A stretch of DNA of 64,000 bases, from positions 124,001 to 188,000 of the forward strand of contig NZ_FNQN01000004.1 of the NCBI RefSeq assembly GCF_900107645.1. The letters are read 5' to 3'. A model generated the notes under the pieces. That model saw only the letters and a list, made by a program, of their open reading frames with translations, ran no database searches and was not told where the DNA came from. Numbering within the stretch: position 1 is the first letter of the stretch; every line of letters begins with the position of its first letter. Positions 17,221 to 28,315 of the stretch are shown piece after piece. The position numbers and the translations under genes were made by a program. The DNA is from Desulfuromusa kysingii (GTDB lineage Bacteria > Desulfobacterota > Desulfuromonadia > Desulfuromonadales > Geopsychrobacteraceae).

Positions 17221-18675
17221 TCAAAACAGCCTTTTTCGCTCTGTTGACGACCCTAAACCGAGCATCTCCCGATATTTGGTCACAGTACGACGAGCGATAT
17301 TTATATCTTGTTCTGCTAAAAGATGAACGATTTTCTGATCAGAATAGGGCTTTTGGGGGTTTTCTTCAGCAATAATCTCTTTAATGCGACTTTTGACGCT
17401 CTCTGAAGCAATGGATTCACCATCGGCAGTATTGATGCCACTGTTGAAAAAATATTTTAGTTCAAACAGCCCTTGTGGGGTTTGCACATATTTGTTGGTT
17501 GTCACTCGACTCACGGTTGATTCATGCATTTCAATATCATCAGCAACATCGCGCAACACCAAAGGTTTCAAATGTTCAATCCCATGATCGAAAAATTCTC
17601 TTTGGAATTTAACAATACTTTTTGTAACTTTATAGATAGTTCGTTGGCGCTGATGAATACTCTTTATCAACCAGAGCGCACTCCGCATCTTGTCCTGAAT
17701 ATACTCTCCGGCTTTCTTGTCCACGACCTTTGAATCGGTTAACGCATTACGATAAAAAGAATTAATCCGTAAATTGGGTAAGCCATCATCGTTTTGCGTT
17801 ACAACATATTCATCGCCGACCTTATGGACAAAAATATCGGGAGAGATGTAGTGAACATCCTCTTCATTATAAGCCCTACCCGGACGCGGATCTAAACCGG
17901 AAATCAGTTTGGCAGCACTCAAAATATCGGCTAAAGACACTTTTAACGCTTTGGCGATCACTGAGTACTTACGTCCTTCCAACTCTCCAATATAATCACG
18001 CAAAATGGTTGCAGCCAGAGATTCAGACAAATCCAGCCGCTCAAGTTGCAACAACAAGCACTCCTGAAGATTGCGACATGCGACCCCTGCAGGATCAAAT
18101 TGCTGTACCAGTTTGCAAGCTGATTCAAAAATTTCCACCTCACGACCGGAAGCAACCGCCATCTCTTCAAGGCTTGCATGGAGATAGCCGACATCATCCA
18201 GGTTACCGATAATTTCAGCGGCAGCTAAACGTTCTTCTTCTGGAAAGGATGAAAGATTCAGCTGCCACATCAGATGGTCATTAAGGCTGCTATGTCGCGT
18301 CAACAAACTCTCAAAAGAGGGGCGGTCCTCATGATCTTCATAACTGTTGCGGCTATCACTGCTATTCAGATTGTAACCTTCTAGATAGGTCTGCCAATCA
18401 ATATCGTTCATCCCCTCGGAGTCGGCCTTAACTTCCTGCTCAGGAGTAGATTCTGCAAGAGGACCCTCTTCTCCCTCTCGGTTGGAACCCCCATCTTCAT
18501 GTTCTTCCTTGCCCTCGACACCCTCTTCAAGTAATGGATTCTCAGCCAGTTCCTCAGTGACAACATCAACCAATTCCATCCGTGACAACTGCAAGAGCTT
18601 AATTGCTTGTTGCAGCTGAGGAGTCATCACCAACTGTTGACTGAGTTTAACCTGAAGTCGAAGATCAAGAGCCAT
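17221..18675 (-). CDS. rpoN: RNA polymerase sigma-54 factor
   Basis: 484 residues. Region I activator-interaction domain is glutamine/leucine rich (VKLSQQLVMTPQLQQAIKLLQLS). An acidic region II covers about 50-110. The core-binding domain is about 115-300, the HTH lies within about 355-400 (DIEMHESTVSRVTTNKYVQTP), and the RpoN box ARRTVTKYRE is near the C-terminus (about 461-470). It directs transcription from -24/-12 promoters. 88 bases separate it from lptB and 99 from hpf, the common lptB-rpoN-hpf-ptsN order. Confidence 0.97.
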   Translation of the reverse strand: MALDLRLQVKLSQQLVMTPQLQQAIKLLQLSRMELVDVVTEELAENPLLEEGVEGKEEHEDGGSNREGEEGPLAESTPEQEVKADSEGMNDIDWQTYLEGYNLNSSDSRNSYEDHEDRPSFESLLTRHSSLNDHLMWQLNLSSFPEEERLAAAEIIGNLDDVGYLHASLEEMAVASGREVEIFESACKLVQQFDPAGVACRNLQECLLLQLERLDLSESLAATILRDYIGELEGRKYSVIAKALKVSLADILSAAKLISGLDPRPGRAYNEEDVHYISPDIFVHKVGDEYVVTQNDDGLPNLRINSFYRNALTDSKVVDKKAGEYIQDKMRSALWLIKSIHQRQRTIYKVTKSIVKFQREFFDHGIEHLKPLVLRDVADDIEMHESTVSRVTTNKYVQTPQGLFELKYFFNSGINTADGESIASESVKSRIKEIIAEENPQKPYSDQKIVHLLAEQDINIARRTVTKYREMLGLGSSTERKRLF

Positions 18676-18763
18676 AAATTAATTATTCCACCGATGAGGT
18701 CAGCCTCACCAAAGTCGTTTCAATATCAATCAGGGTGAGGGCCATCCCCACCGTCCCATGTTA

Positions 18764-19489
18764 TTATAATCTAAACTTTTCTCCCAGATATATTTCCTTT
18801 GCAACTGGACTTGCCGCAATCTCTTCCGGCGTTCCGAACTCAAGCAGTTTGCCTTGATTTAAAATGTAAGCCTGATCGCAAACTCCAAGTGTTTCCCGGA
18901 CATTATGGTCAGATATCAAAATACCGATGCCCCGCTCTTTGAGATCAGAAATAATATTTTGAATATCGATAACCGCGATCGGGTCAATTCCCGCAAAAGG
19001 TTCATCAAGAAGCAAAAAAGCGGGATCAAGAACCAGCGACCTGGCAATTTCGACTCGGCGCCGCTCACCACCAGACAGAGCATACCCTTTTGAATCACGA
19101 ATGTGGGAAATATTCAAATCATCAAGTAATTCTTCCAACCGCTGTTGTTGTTCACCACGAGTCAGTTTCAGCGTTTCAATAATCGCTAGAAGATTTTCTG
19201 CCACCGTCAGTTTGCGGAAAACCGATGCTTCTTGCGGCAAATAAGATATCCCGGAACGCGCTCGCTGATACATGGGCAGATTGGTAATTTCCTGCTCATC
19301 GAGGAAAACAGCACCTGAATCCGGCTTGGCCAAGCCAACAACCATATAAAAACTGGTTGTCTTACCAGCACCATTGGGCCCCAAGAGTCCAATCACCTGG
19401 CCGGAATGAACTTCCAGACTGACACCGGAAACAACCTCACGACCAGCATAGGATTTATGCAACTGAGTGGCTTTAAGGATTCTACTCAC
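18764..19489 (-). CDS. lptB: LPS export ABC transporter ATPase
   Basis: 241 residues starting at GTG. Walker [10 protein letters not shown], signature [15 protein letters not shown], Walker [13 protein letters not shown]-loop SDHNVRET. LptB powers LptFG to extract LPS from the inner membrane and pass it through LptC and LptA. LptF and LptG are not in the window. Two bases after lptA. The LPS/organic-solvent family match, including [14 protein letters not shown], is unambiguous. Confidence 0.96.
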   Translation of the reverse strand: MSRILKATQLHKSYAGREVVSGVSLEVHSGQVIGLLGPNGAGKTTSFYMVVGLAKPDSGAVFLDEQEITNLPMYQRARSGISYLPQEASVFRKLTVAENLLAIIETLKLTRGEQQQRLEELLDDLNISHIRDSKGYALSGGERRRVEIARSLVLDPAFLLLDEPFAGIDPIAVIDIQNIISDLKERGIGILISDHNVRETLGVCDQAYILNQGKLLEFGTPEEIAASPVAKEIYLGEKFRL

Positions 19490-19491
19490 TA

Positions 19492-19989
19492 TTATTCCTG
19501 CCCCTTTTCGGGAATAATGGTCGCCTTAACCCGGCTTTTCTCTAAGCTTTTAATCACCGTGCGGTTATCTTTTAAATAGACCGTAATCTCATCGCCTGCA
19601 ACCTTATTGTTCCCTTGAGTCACCTCGGCATCACCAACCAGCACCAACGTCTCTTCCATCTGATGGAAAGTGGCCTTCTCTGCGGTTGCAACCCGATCAA
19701 GTTGGAGAACGCGCACGCCACCGATGGCGTCCAACCGTTCGACCTGATCCTGATCCTGCTGAAAAACAACGATGAGTTTTTCGGCATAAAGGGTCATCTC
19801 CCCCTGCTTGGCAACAACTTCACCGGTAAAAATAGACTGCCGTTGCTGCTGCAGCACTTCCAGTTGTCGAGACGTGATAACGATGGGTTGACTCCGGTCA
19901 ATCTCGGAACCAGCCTCAACAGCAAAAGTCAGAGGAATATCACATAGGGCAATCGTAAGCAAAGTCAGTAATAGCCACCTGAACATCAT
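19492..19989 (-). CDS. lptA: LptA, periplasmic LPS transport bridge protein
   Basis: 165 residues with a signal peptide (about 1-23, [17 protein letters not shown]). The OstA/LptA beta-jellyroll follows: [35 protein letters not shown] and [19 protein letters not shown] repeat-like strands. It bridges inner and outer membrane for LPS. It directly abuts the lptC stop with no gap. Confidence 0.9.
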   Translation of the reverse strand: MMFRWLLLTLLTIALCDIPLTFAVEAGSEIDRSQPIVITSRQLEVLQQQRQSIFTGEVVAKQGEMTLYAEKLIVVFQQDQDQVERLDAIGGVRVLQLDRVATAEKATFHQMEETLVLVGDAEVTQGNNKVAGDEITVYLKDNRTVIKSLEKSRVKATIIPEKGQE

Positions 19990-20559
19990 TTATTTCTTCT
20001 CACTGTTAACGGGGTACAGCTTCATCCAAACGTTATCCTTGACCAACATCCGGCTGAGACCAATGTCGACCTGCAATCCTACACCTTTTAATTCCATTTG
20101 CGGCGAAACAAACCTGATGGGTTCCTCAGTACTTAACTGGCGCGCCTGATCATCATAATGCAACCGCTCGGTAAACAGTTGTTCCCCTCGTGTGGTCTCT
20201 AAAATGACATTGCCCCAAACATCGACCTGCCCTGTATCTTGAGCTAATTGTCCTTGATCAGCCCGCAGGCTGATATCACCACTCTCTTCTGTACTGTAAA
20301 ACCATAACTTAACTGCATCCAACTTTGCCAAGCTATTCCCACGCTGATACTCTGCCTTGTTGGCATCTAAAGTCCAACGCCGGTGTCCCTCTTCATTCTG
20401 CGTATAATGAAGATCTTCTAAGGCCAAATCAATATCATCTGGCAGCATCTCGAGAATTTCTCTTGGACTTTGTTGCTGCAAATGTCGGTAGATAACTGCT
20501 GTTAGCGCAATCACGGAAACCATGATTATTAGAGCCAGTAAGCGACGCAAATTAAACAC
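19990..20559 (-). CDS. lptC: LptC, inner-membrane anchored LPS transport protein
   Basis: 189 residues starting at GTG. One N-terminal membrane helix (about 6-26) then a periplasmic jellyroll with DLALEDLHYTQNEEG, LDAVKLWFYS and LRADQGQLAQDTGQVDVWGNV, the LptC pattern. It hands LPS from LptBFG to LptA, encoded next. Seven bases after kdsC. Similarity in this family is low, so the call rests on architecture plus position. Confidence 0.9.
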   Translation of the reverse strand: MFNLRRLLALIIMVSVIALTAVIYRHLQQQSPREILEMLPDDIDLALEDLHYTQNEEGHRRWTLDANKAEYQRGNSLAKLDAVKLWFYSTEESGDISLRADQGQLAQDTGQVDVWGNVILETTRGEQLFTERLHYDDQARQLSTEEPIRFVSPQMELKGVGLQVDIGLSRMLVKDNVWMKLYPVNSEKK

Positions 20560-20566
20560 CCGTTCT

Positions 20567-21091
20567 CTACTGATTCTGAGGAAAATAACGTTCTGTCAGT
20601 CCATCCCACTTGCCTGATGCTTGCAACAACAGATCACAAACCTCTCTGACCGCCCCACGACCGCCAGCCCGCGTAGCCACATAATCAACAAAAGGGACCA
20701 CGTCAGGGACAGCATCAGCGACAGTGGCACTAAATCCAACACGACATAAAATCGGAAGATCAACAATATCGTCACCGATGTAAGCGACCTGATCATCGCT
20801 CAAATCGAGGAGCGAGAGGATCTCCTGATAAGGATCCAGCTTTTGTAAAGCCCCCTGATAAAGGATTTTAATCCCCAATTCTTCGGCACGCAGGGCAACA
20901 ACAACAGATGAACGTCCGGTGATAATGCCAATCTTGATACCGGCACGTTGGAGCATTTTCAGTCCGTGCCCATCTTTAACATCAAAGGCTTTTAACTCAT
21001 TACCAGAATTGTCGTAAATAATCCGGCCATCAGTCAAAACGCCATCAACATCAAGGAGCAACAGCTTAATTTTAGCTAATTGTTTCCGCAT
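20567..21091 (-). CDS. kdsC: 3-deoxy-manno-octulosonate-8-phosphate phosphatase
   Basis: 174 residues. HAD phosphatase of the small tetrameric type: LLLDVDGVLTDG (nucleophile and acid/base Asp), GIKIGIITGRSS, and VAYIGDDIVDLPIL. It removes phosphate from Kdo-8-phosphate made by KdsA. ATG 21091 shares a base with the kdsD stop (TGATG); a GTG at 21094 is also possible. Confidence 0.95.
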   Translation of the reverse strand: MRKQLAKIKLLLLDVDGVLTDGRIIYDNSGNELKAFDVKDGHGLKMLQRAGIKIGIITGRSSVVVALRAEELGIKILYQGALQKLDPYQEILSLLDLSDDQVAYIGDDIVDLPILCRVGFSATVADAVPDVVPFVDYVATRAGGRGAVREVCDLLLQASGKWDGLTERYFPQNQ

Positions 21092-22053
21092 CACACAACA
21101 CCGGACTTGAGCAAATCGTGGAGATGGACAATACCAATCGGTTTTTTACTTTCATCATCAGCGAAAACAAATAGCGAAGTGATTGAATGTGATTCCATGA
21201 TTTGCAACGCTTTTGCTGCGAGATTCCGGCGTAAAATCCGTTTTGGCTTGGTTGACATCACCTGATGGATCGGCCGTTGTAAACCTTCCAAACCCAATTC
21301 CATAATCCGCCGCAAATCGCCATCGGTAAACACACCGGTCAAGGCGCCTTCAGCGTCGACAACACCAGTGACACCCAACTTCTTACTGGTTATCTCAAAT
21401 AAGGCTTCACGTAATAGAGTATCAGGCGAAACCAGCGGAATTTCATCACCCACGTGCATCAGGTCTTCAACCCGTAAAAGCAGCTTTTTACCGAGAGCTC
21501 CACCGGGGTGGAAAAGGGCAAAATCTTCAGCCTTGAATCCTCGCTCATTTAACAAAGCAACTGCCAGAGCATCGCCCATAGCCAGAGTTGCTGTCGTGCT
21601 GGCAGTTGGTGCCAAACCGAGAGGACATGCCTCTTCAGCCACGCTGACATCAAGATGGGTATCTCCGGCAATCCCTAAAGTACTCTGTGGATTTCCAGAC
21701 ATGGCAATCAAAGGTAGCCCCATTCGCTTGATGACCGGCAGGATGCGACACACCTCTTCGGTTTCACCTGAGTAGGAAACTGCGATCACAACGTCCCCCT
21801 TTGACAACATCCCCAGGTCGCCATGGATTCCTTCAGCCGGATGGAGAAAGAATGTCGGCGTCCCAGTAGAGGCCATGGTTGCAGCTATCTTCTGACAAAT
21901 CAATCCAGATTTCCCCATCCCAGTGACAACAACTTTCCCCTGGCAGGCCAGAACCATCTTAACCGCCTTTGAGAACGTATCATCGATCCGCGATTGCAGT
22001 GCCAACACAGCATCGGCCTCGATCCGCAGTACTTGCTTTGCAGTTTCAATCAT
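21091..22053 (-). CDS. kdsD: Arabinose-5-phosphate isomerase
   Basis: 320 residues from ATG 22053; the longer frame to 22095 overlaps kdsA. N-terminal SIS domain (about 30-165; VVTGMGKSGLICQKIAATMAS, FFLHPAEGIHGDLGML, SYSGETEEV) followed by two CBS domains (about 195-315). It converts ribulose-5-phosphate to arabinose-5-phosphate, the first step of Kdo synthesis. It overlaps the kdsA end by eight bases, with GGGAG upstream. Confidence 0.95.
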   Translation of the reverse strand: MIETAKQVLRIEADAVLALQSRIDDTFSKAVKMVLACQGKVVVTGMGKSGLICQKIAATMASTGTPTFFLHPAEGIHGDLGMLSKGDVVIAVSYSGETEEVCRILPVIKRMGLPLIAMSGNPQSTLGIAGDTHLDVSVAEEACPLGLAPTASTTATLAMGDALAVALLNERGFKAEDFALFHPGGALGKKLLLRVEDLMHVGDEIPLVSPDTLLREALFEITSKKLGVTGVVDAEGALTGVFTDGDLRRIMELGLEGLQRPIHQVMSTKPKRILRRNLAAKALQIMESHSITSLFVFADDESKKPIGIVHLHDLLKSGVV

Positions 22054-22891
22054 CAGAAATATCTCCCTGCCCACCTTGTTTAAAGGCGGCATCAAATTCC
22101 AAAATTTGCTGGAGTAAGGCCTTGACCTGCTTCAACGGTAATGAATTGGCACCGTCGCACAGAGCATGGTCAGGGTCTTCATGTACTTCCCAGAAGAGAC
22201 CATCAATCCCTGTTGCTGCTGCCGCACGGGACAAAGCACCGACATACTGACGTTGCCCTGAGGAAGAACCGCCTGCGCCACCTGGCAATTGCACTGAATG
22301 GGTCGCATCAAAAACAACGGGATAACCCATCTCACGCATAATCACCAACGAACGCATATCAACCACAAGGTTATTGTAACCAAAGGAAACACCACGCTCA
22401 GTCAACAAAATGTTTTCATTCCCGGTAGAGGCTATTTTACTGACACCATGTTGAATATCCCATGGAGCCAAAAATTGCCCTTTTTTCAAATTGATCGGCT
22501 TTCCTGTCTGTCCAGCGGCAACTAACAGGTCAGTCTGACGACTCAAAAAAGCAGGAATCTGAAGGACATCAAGGACAGCAGCAGCGGCATCCATCTGACT
22601 GACATCATGAACATCAGAGATAATAGGCAATTCGAACTCGTTGCTGACTCGTTCCAGAACGCGCAGGCCCCGATCGACCCCGAGACCGCGAAAAGAGGTA
22701 ACCGAGGTGCGGTTAGCTTTGTCATAGGAGGCTTTAAAAATCAACTCACACCCGAGGGAGGTGGTGATCTCTTTCAGCCCTTCCGCGATGCGCAAAGTAA
22801 GAGCTTCATCTTCAATGGCACAAGGCCCGGCGATCAAGACGAGCTGTTTAGAGCCACCAAAAGAGACCGGACCGACATTGACTTGTTGCAT
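22046..22891 (-). CDS. kdsA: 3-deoxy-8-phosphooctulonate synthase
   Basis: 281 residues. DAHP-synthase-like barrel: LIAGPCAIEDE, FKASYDKANRTS, FRGLGVDRGL, DVHDVSQMDAAA, DATHSVQLPGG. The NR motif in DKANRTS, together with the absence of the metal cysteine (IAGPCAIED, not a C-x-G type), suggests the metal-free class, an inference. It condenses arabinose-5-phosphate and PEP. It directly abuts pyrG. Confidence 0.96.
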   Translation of the reverse strand: MQQVNVGPVSFGGSKQLVLIAGPCAIEDEALTLRIAEGLKEITTSLGCELIFKASYDKANRTSVTSFRGLGVDRGLRVLERVSNEFELPIISDVHDVSQMDAAAAVLDVLQIPAFLSRQTDLLVAAGQTGKPINLKKGQFLAPWDIQHGVSKIASTGNENILLTERGVSFGYNNLVVDMRSLVIMREMGYPVVFDATHSVQLPGGAGGSSSGQRQYVGALSRAAAATGIDGLFWEVHEDPDHALCDGANSLPLKQVKALLQQILEFDAAFKQGGQGDISDD

Positions 22892-24496
<1,605 letters not shown>

Positions 24497-24663
24497 TTAC
24501 TTTTTCCGTCCTTCATAAATAGATGGCTACACAGCCACCAGAGTAAGCACCAATCTCCACTGCCAAAAGGATGATTCTACACAGAAACAGAGGCGAAAGA
24601 AACCCTGATCATGCAAAAAACCATCCATATTTACAATGGAGAAGAAGATTCTGCTTTAACCGT

Positions 24664-25416
24664 TTATTCTATCGACATAAGAGTGGCAACACGTTCGAGA
24701 TCTGCGGGCGTATCGACCCCATGACAATTGAATTCAGTCTCTGCCACATGTAATCGAACTCCCCGCTCCAGAGCACGTAATTGTTCCAGATTTTCAAGGC
24801 TCTCCAGTGGAGTTTTGGGCCAGGAAGGATAATCCAGCAACAGCTCCCGACGATACACATACAAGCCGATATGGCGCAGCAAACCGAGCTGCGGCAAAGC
24901 GGCAGCAAGTTGCTCAGAGCTCAAATCACGTGGCCAAGGGATCGGCGCACGCGAAAAGTATAAGGCCAGTCCATTCAAGTCCTTAACAACCTTGACGACA
25001 TTGGGGCTATAAAAATCCTCAATTTGATCGATCTTAGCAGCAAGCGTCCCCATTTGAATCCGCGTATCTTTTAACAGCGGAGCGATCGCTTGGTCAACCA
25101 TCTTTGGATTGATAAGCGGTTCATCTCCCTGAACATTGACAATTAACTCGGCATCAATCTTTAAAGCGACCTCAGCTAAACGATCCGTCCCCGTGGGATG
25201 ATCAGCACGCGTCAACATCACCTGGACGCCAAAACTCTCAACAGCAGCAACAATCCGGTCATCATCCGTTGCGACAATCACCTGATCGACCATCTCCGCC
25301 TGAGAGACTCGCTGGCAAACATGTTGAATCATCGGCAAGCCATTGATTAATGCCAGGGGTTTACCAGGAAATCGGCTGGAACCATAACGGGCAGGGATAA
25401 TTGCTGTAGCTTTCAC
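24664..25416 (-). CDS. kdsB: 3-deoxy-manno-octulosonate cytidylyltransferase
   Basis: 250 residues starting at GTG 25416, which overlaps the lnt stop (GTGA). IIPARYGSSRFPGKPLA, VATDDDRIV, DHPTGTDRLAEV, NVQGDEPLI and YFSRAPIPWPRD are the CMP-Kdo synthetase signatures. It activates Kdo with CTP for lipid A attachment. Confidence 0.96.
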   Translation of the reverse strand: MKATAIIPARYGSSRFPGKPLALINGLPMIQHVCQRVSQAEMVDQVIVATDDDRIVAAVESFGVQVMLTRADHPTGTDRLAEVALKIDAELIVNVQGDEPLINPKMVDQAIAPLLKDTRIQMGTLAAKIDQIEDFYSPNVVKVVKDLNGLALYFSRAPIPWPRDLSSEQLAAALPQLGLLRHIGLYVYRRELLLDYPSWPKTPLESLENLEQLRALERGVRLHVAETEFNCHGVDTPADLERVATLMSIE

Positions 25417-26963
25417 AATAAAGACCTTTCACGACAAACAAGGGGAAACTTCTGCCATTTTTTTGCCAACAACAATGCAAACAGAAAAACAGCGCTGATA
25501 CCGATGCAGATATAAGCAAATAAATCGCCAAAGCGCGTATAAAATGTTTCTCCAGCTCCCAAACCAACCGAACCAGTCAATTCCAAGGCTTCAAAGATAG
25601 GCCCAGATATGACCACATTCCCTGAGGGGGCGATCAACGCTGAGACCCCGGTATTTGCAGCCCTAGCAATCCAAACACGATTTTCTATCGCTCGAAATCT
25701 GGTCATCGCCAGCAATTGGTAAGGGGCGGAAGTGCGGCCAAACCAAGCGTCATTGGTTAAATTCACCAACAAGTCACTCCCGTTGCGAATATAATCGCGT
25801 GCCAACTGCGGAAAAATCGCTTCATAGCAAATTAAAACACCAAGGGCATGACCATCAAGCGGCAAGGATCTAACCTGTCCCGATGAAAAATCCCCCACCC
25901 CGACAACTAATTTGTCAACAAATCCAAGCAAATCCCCCAAAGGGACATATTCGCCAAACGGAACCAGATGTCGTTTATCTGAACGCCCCATCTCCAGTCC
26001 TGAGGGGGAAAAAAGATAAGCACTATTAAAATATCGATAGTTATCGGCAGCCAGTTGCTCATAAGCAGGGCTGCCAACAAGCAAAAACGCATTGAGCTTT
26101 GGGGGCAATTTTCTGACCTGGGTCGCAAACTGCGACCGATCTTGCAGATAAAATGGAGTCGCAGCCTCTGGCCAGATCACCAGCTCCGGACGATTTTCCA
26201 GCGCCAGCAATGACAGATCATGATAGATGTCAATGCTGGTCTGACGATACTCGGGATCCCATTTCTGCATCTGGTCAATGTTCCCCTGGATCAGGGATAC
26301 ACGTAAATGATCAGTTTGCTCATCAAGGGGTTGTGACTCCCTCCAGAAACCATAACCAAAGTGACTGATAGAAATACCGAGAGCAACAACAGCCCCCAAC
26401 CAGGCTAAACGGCTTTTAGGCGCGGCGATCATTCCGGCAACGGCGCAATTCACAACGATCAGGATGAAGCTGACGCCGTAAACACCAGTGACATCACAGC
26501 TCTGGATGGCCAAAGAAAAATCTTGCTGTGAGTAACCAATAAGCGCCCAGGGAAACCCGGTGAACATCACTCCGCGCAAATACTCCAGAGCCACCCAGAT
26601 AAATGGCAGGGTCAACAAAAACGGAAGCTTAAAAGTGACCTCAAGACGACTGGAAAGCCAGGTGGCCAAACCGATATAACTGGCGAGATAGACGACTAAA
26701 AACAGATAGGCAAGAACGGCAAACGGAAATGACAGTCCGCCATAGGTGATCATGACAAAATTCAGCCAATAGAGGACGATGGCAAAAAAAACGCCTCCGG
26801 CCGTAAATCCAGCGGCAAAAGGGCGACGACGCATCACCAGCAAGAGAGGGACCAATGCTACCCAAGCCAGCCAGAAGAGGTTGGGTCGGGGAAAAGCTGC
26901 CGCCAACAGGACCCCCGAAGTGGCGGCGAAAAATAAAGTCCGATCAAGCCTTGCTAGATTCAT
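25413..26963 (-). CDS. lnt: Apolipoprotein N-acyltransferase
   Basis: 516 residues. Six or so N-terminal membrane helices (about 10-200), then a periplasmic nitrilase domain with the Glu-Lys-Cys triad in VIWPEAATPFY, KRHLVPFGEYVPL and LGVLICYEAIFPQLAR, and a last helix near the C-terminus. It adds the third acyl chain to lipoproteins. At least three lipoprotein-like genes are in this window. Two bases separate it from the CBS-protein gene. Confidence 0.95.
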   Translation of the reverse strand: MNLARLDRTLFFAATSGVLLAAAFPRPNLFWLAWVALVPLLLVMRRRPFAAGFTAGGVFFAIVLYWLNFVMITYGGLSFPFAVLAYLFLVVYLASYIGLATWLSSRLEVTFKLPFLLTLPFIWVALEYLRGVMFTGFPWALIGYSQQDFSLAIQSCDVTGVYGVSFILIVVNCAVAGMIAAPKSRLAWLGAVVALGISISHFGYGFWRESQPLDEQTDHLRVSLIQGNIDQMQKWDPEYRQTSIDIYHDLSLLALENRPELVIWPEAATPFYLQDRSQFATQVRKLPPKLNAFLLVGSPAYEQLAADNYRYFNSAYLFSPSGLEMGRSDKRHLVPFGEYVPLGDLLGFVDKLVVGVGDFSSGQVRSLPLDGHALGVLICYEAIFPQLARDYIRNGSDLLVNLTNDAWFGRTSAPYQLLAMTRFRAIENRVWIARAANTGVSALIAPSGNVVISGPIFEALELTGSVGLGAGETFYTRFGDLFAYICIGISAVFLFALLLAKKWQKFPLVCRERSLL

Positions 26964-26965
26964 TG

Positions 26966-27823
26966 TTAATCATCCTGCGGGGAATTATCCACAGCTAGCG
27001 GAAAAACCTGAAGTTGACGAACGGCTCGCTGATCGCCCTTCTCGACCCGCATATCAAAATCACCGACCTTGATCCGTTCCCCGACAGCTGGAACTCTGCC
27101 ATGCTGCTCAACCACATAACCGCCAACCGTGTCAAATTTCTCACGGGCGACCTCAACATCAAAGTATTCTTCGAATTCTTCTATACTTAACCGGCCATCA
27201 ACCAGCAAAGTGCCATCCGGCTGTTCTTGTAACCACTCTTCCTCACGGTCATATTCGTCCTGAATCTCACCGACAATTTCTTCAATCAGATCCTCAATCG
27301 TCACCAGACCTGAGGTCCCTCCATACTCATCAATGACAATGGCGATATGAATACAGGCCTTCTGAAATTCCTTCAGTAAAACACTGACCTTTTTTGACTC
27401 TGGCACCAAATAGGGGGGCCGCATGATCTCATCCAGAGTGATCGCATTAATCGGGCGGCCCCAAAAACGGAGCAGGTCCTTGGCATAAACCAGACCAATA
27501 ATATTGTCGATATTGTTTTTATAGATTGGGATACGGGAATGACCAGAGTCGAGGATAACGTCAAGAACATGGCTGAAAGGATCTTCAGCGTCAGCACACA
27601 CCATATCTGTTCGGGGAATCATGATTTCGCGAAGAATTGTCTCATCCAGCTCCAGAATTGACTGAAGCATATCCCCCTCTTCCTCATCAATAATCCCTTG
27701 TTGCTCTGAAGCGTCTATCAACTCCTGCAACTCTTCTTCGCTGTTGGCCTGGGGACGATTACTCAACCTGCGTCCCAAGCGCTTTATCCAACTAGCAGGT
27801 TCCTGTTCGTGATCGGTGTCCAC
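26966..27823 (-). CDS. CBS-pair and transporter-associated-domain protein (CorC/HlyC family)
   Basis: 285 residues starting at GTG 27823. No membrane helices. Two CBS motifs (about 70-195; REIMIPRTDMVCADAEDP and IDEIMRPPYLVPESKKVSVLL-like region, with HIAIVIDEYGGTSGLVTIEDLIEEIVGEI) and a C-terminal CorC_HlyC domain (about 205-280). In E. coli YbeX/CorC lies next to ybeY and lnt, exactly as here. Links to Mg/Co efflux and to ribosome function have been proposed for relatives; no direct evidence here. Confidence 0.92.
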   Translation of the reverse strand: MDTDHEQEPASWIKRLGRRLSNRPQANSEEELQELIDASEQQGIIDEEEGDMLQSILELDETILREIMIPRTDMVCADAEDPFSHVLDVILDSGHSRIPIYKNNIDNIIGLVYAKDLLRFWGRPINAITLDEIMRPPYLVPESKKVSVLLKEFQKACIHIAIVIDEYGGTSGLVTIEDLIEEIVGEIQDEYDREEEWLQEQPDGTLLVDGRLSIEEFEEYFDVEVAREKFDTVGGYVVEQHGRVPAVGERIKVGDFDMRVEKGDQRAVRQLQVFPLAVDNSPQDD

Positions 27824-27862
27824 TTCTTTCCTGTTCTCCTTTTCATTGATAAGTTTAAACTT

Positions 27863-28315
27863 TTATAAAGAAAATTCTCGCTGCAACAGGGCAAATATTT
27901 CCGCCTCTCGGGCTTCCATCCGCTCAGCCTCTGCAGCGGTTCCACGCTCATGGTCGTAACCTAACAAATGGAGGATACCATGAAGCAGAAGAAACCAGAG
28001 TTCATGTTCAAAGGGGATATTGCTTTCGGCGGCGTCTGTCGCCGCTCTCTCTGCGGAGATAACGACATCACCAAGCAACAAAGGAGACACCCCGACATCC
28101 TCCCCTTCCTGCATAGCGAAAGAGATAACATTTGTCGGCCGATCTCGCTGTAAATATTTGCGATTGATTTCCTGAATTCCAGCATTATCAAGAATCAGGA
28201 TCGAGAGCTCTGCATCAGGATATCCCGAGACGCTTAAGATCTTCTGAGCTACCTTCCGGAGTGGCCGCTTCAGGATCTTGTGTTGTCTTTGACTGTTTTC
28301 TATCTGAATTCGCAC
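27863..28315 (-). CDS. ybeY: YbeY endoribonuclease / 16S rRNA maturation factor
   Basis: 150 residues. Zinc-binding signature HGILHLLGYDHE at about 114-125 is complete, with DRPTNVISFAMQEGE and LLGDVVISAE upstream. It acts in 16S rRNA 3' end processing and ribosome quality control. The start is GTG 28315; no later start codon precedes the conserved core, and the N-terminus RIQIENSQRQHKI aligns with the usual family start. This makes the gene overlap the upstream 7TM-HD gene by 101 bases, an unusually long overlap. No good ribosome site precedes the GTG. Confidence 0.93.
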   Translation of the reverse strand: MRIQIENSQRQHKILKRPLRKVAQKILSVSGYPDAELSILILDNAGIQEINRKYLQRDRPTNVISFAMQEGEDVGVSPLLLGDVVISAERAATDAAESNIPFEHELWFLLLHGILHLLGYDHERGTAAEAERMEAREAEIFALLQREFSL

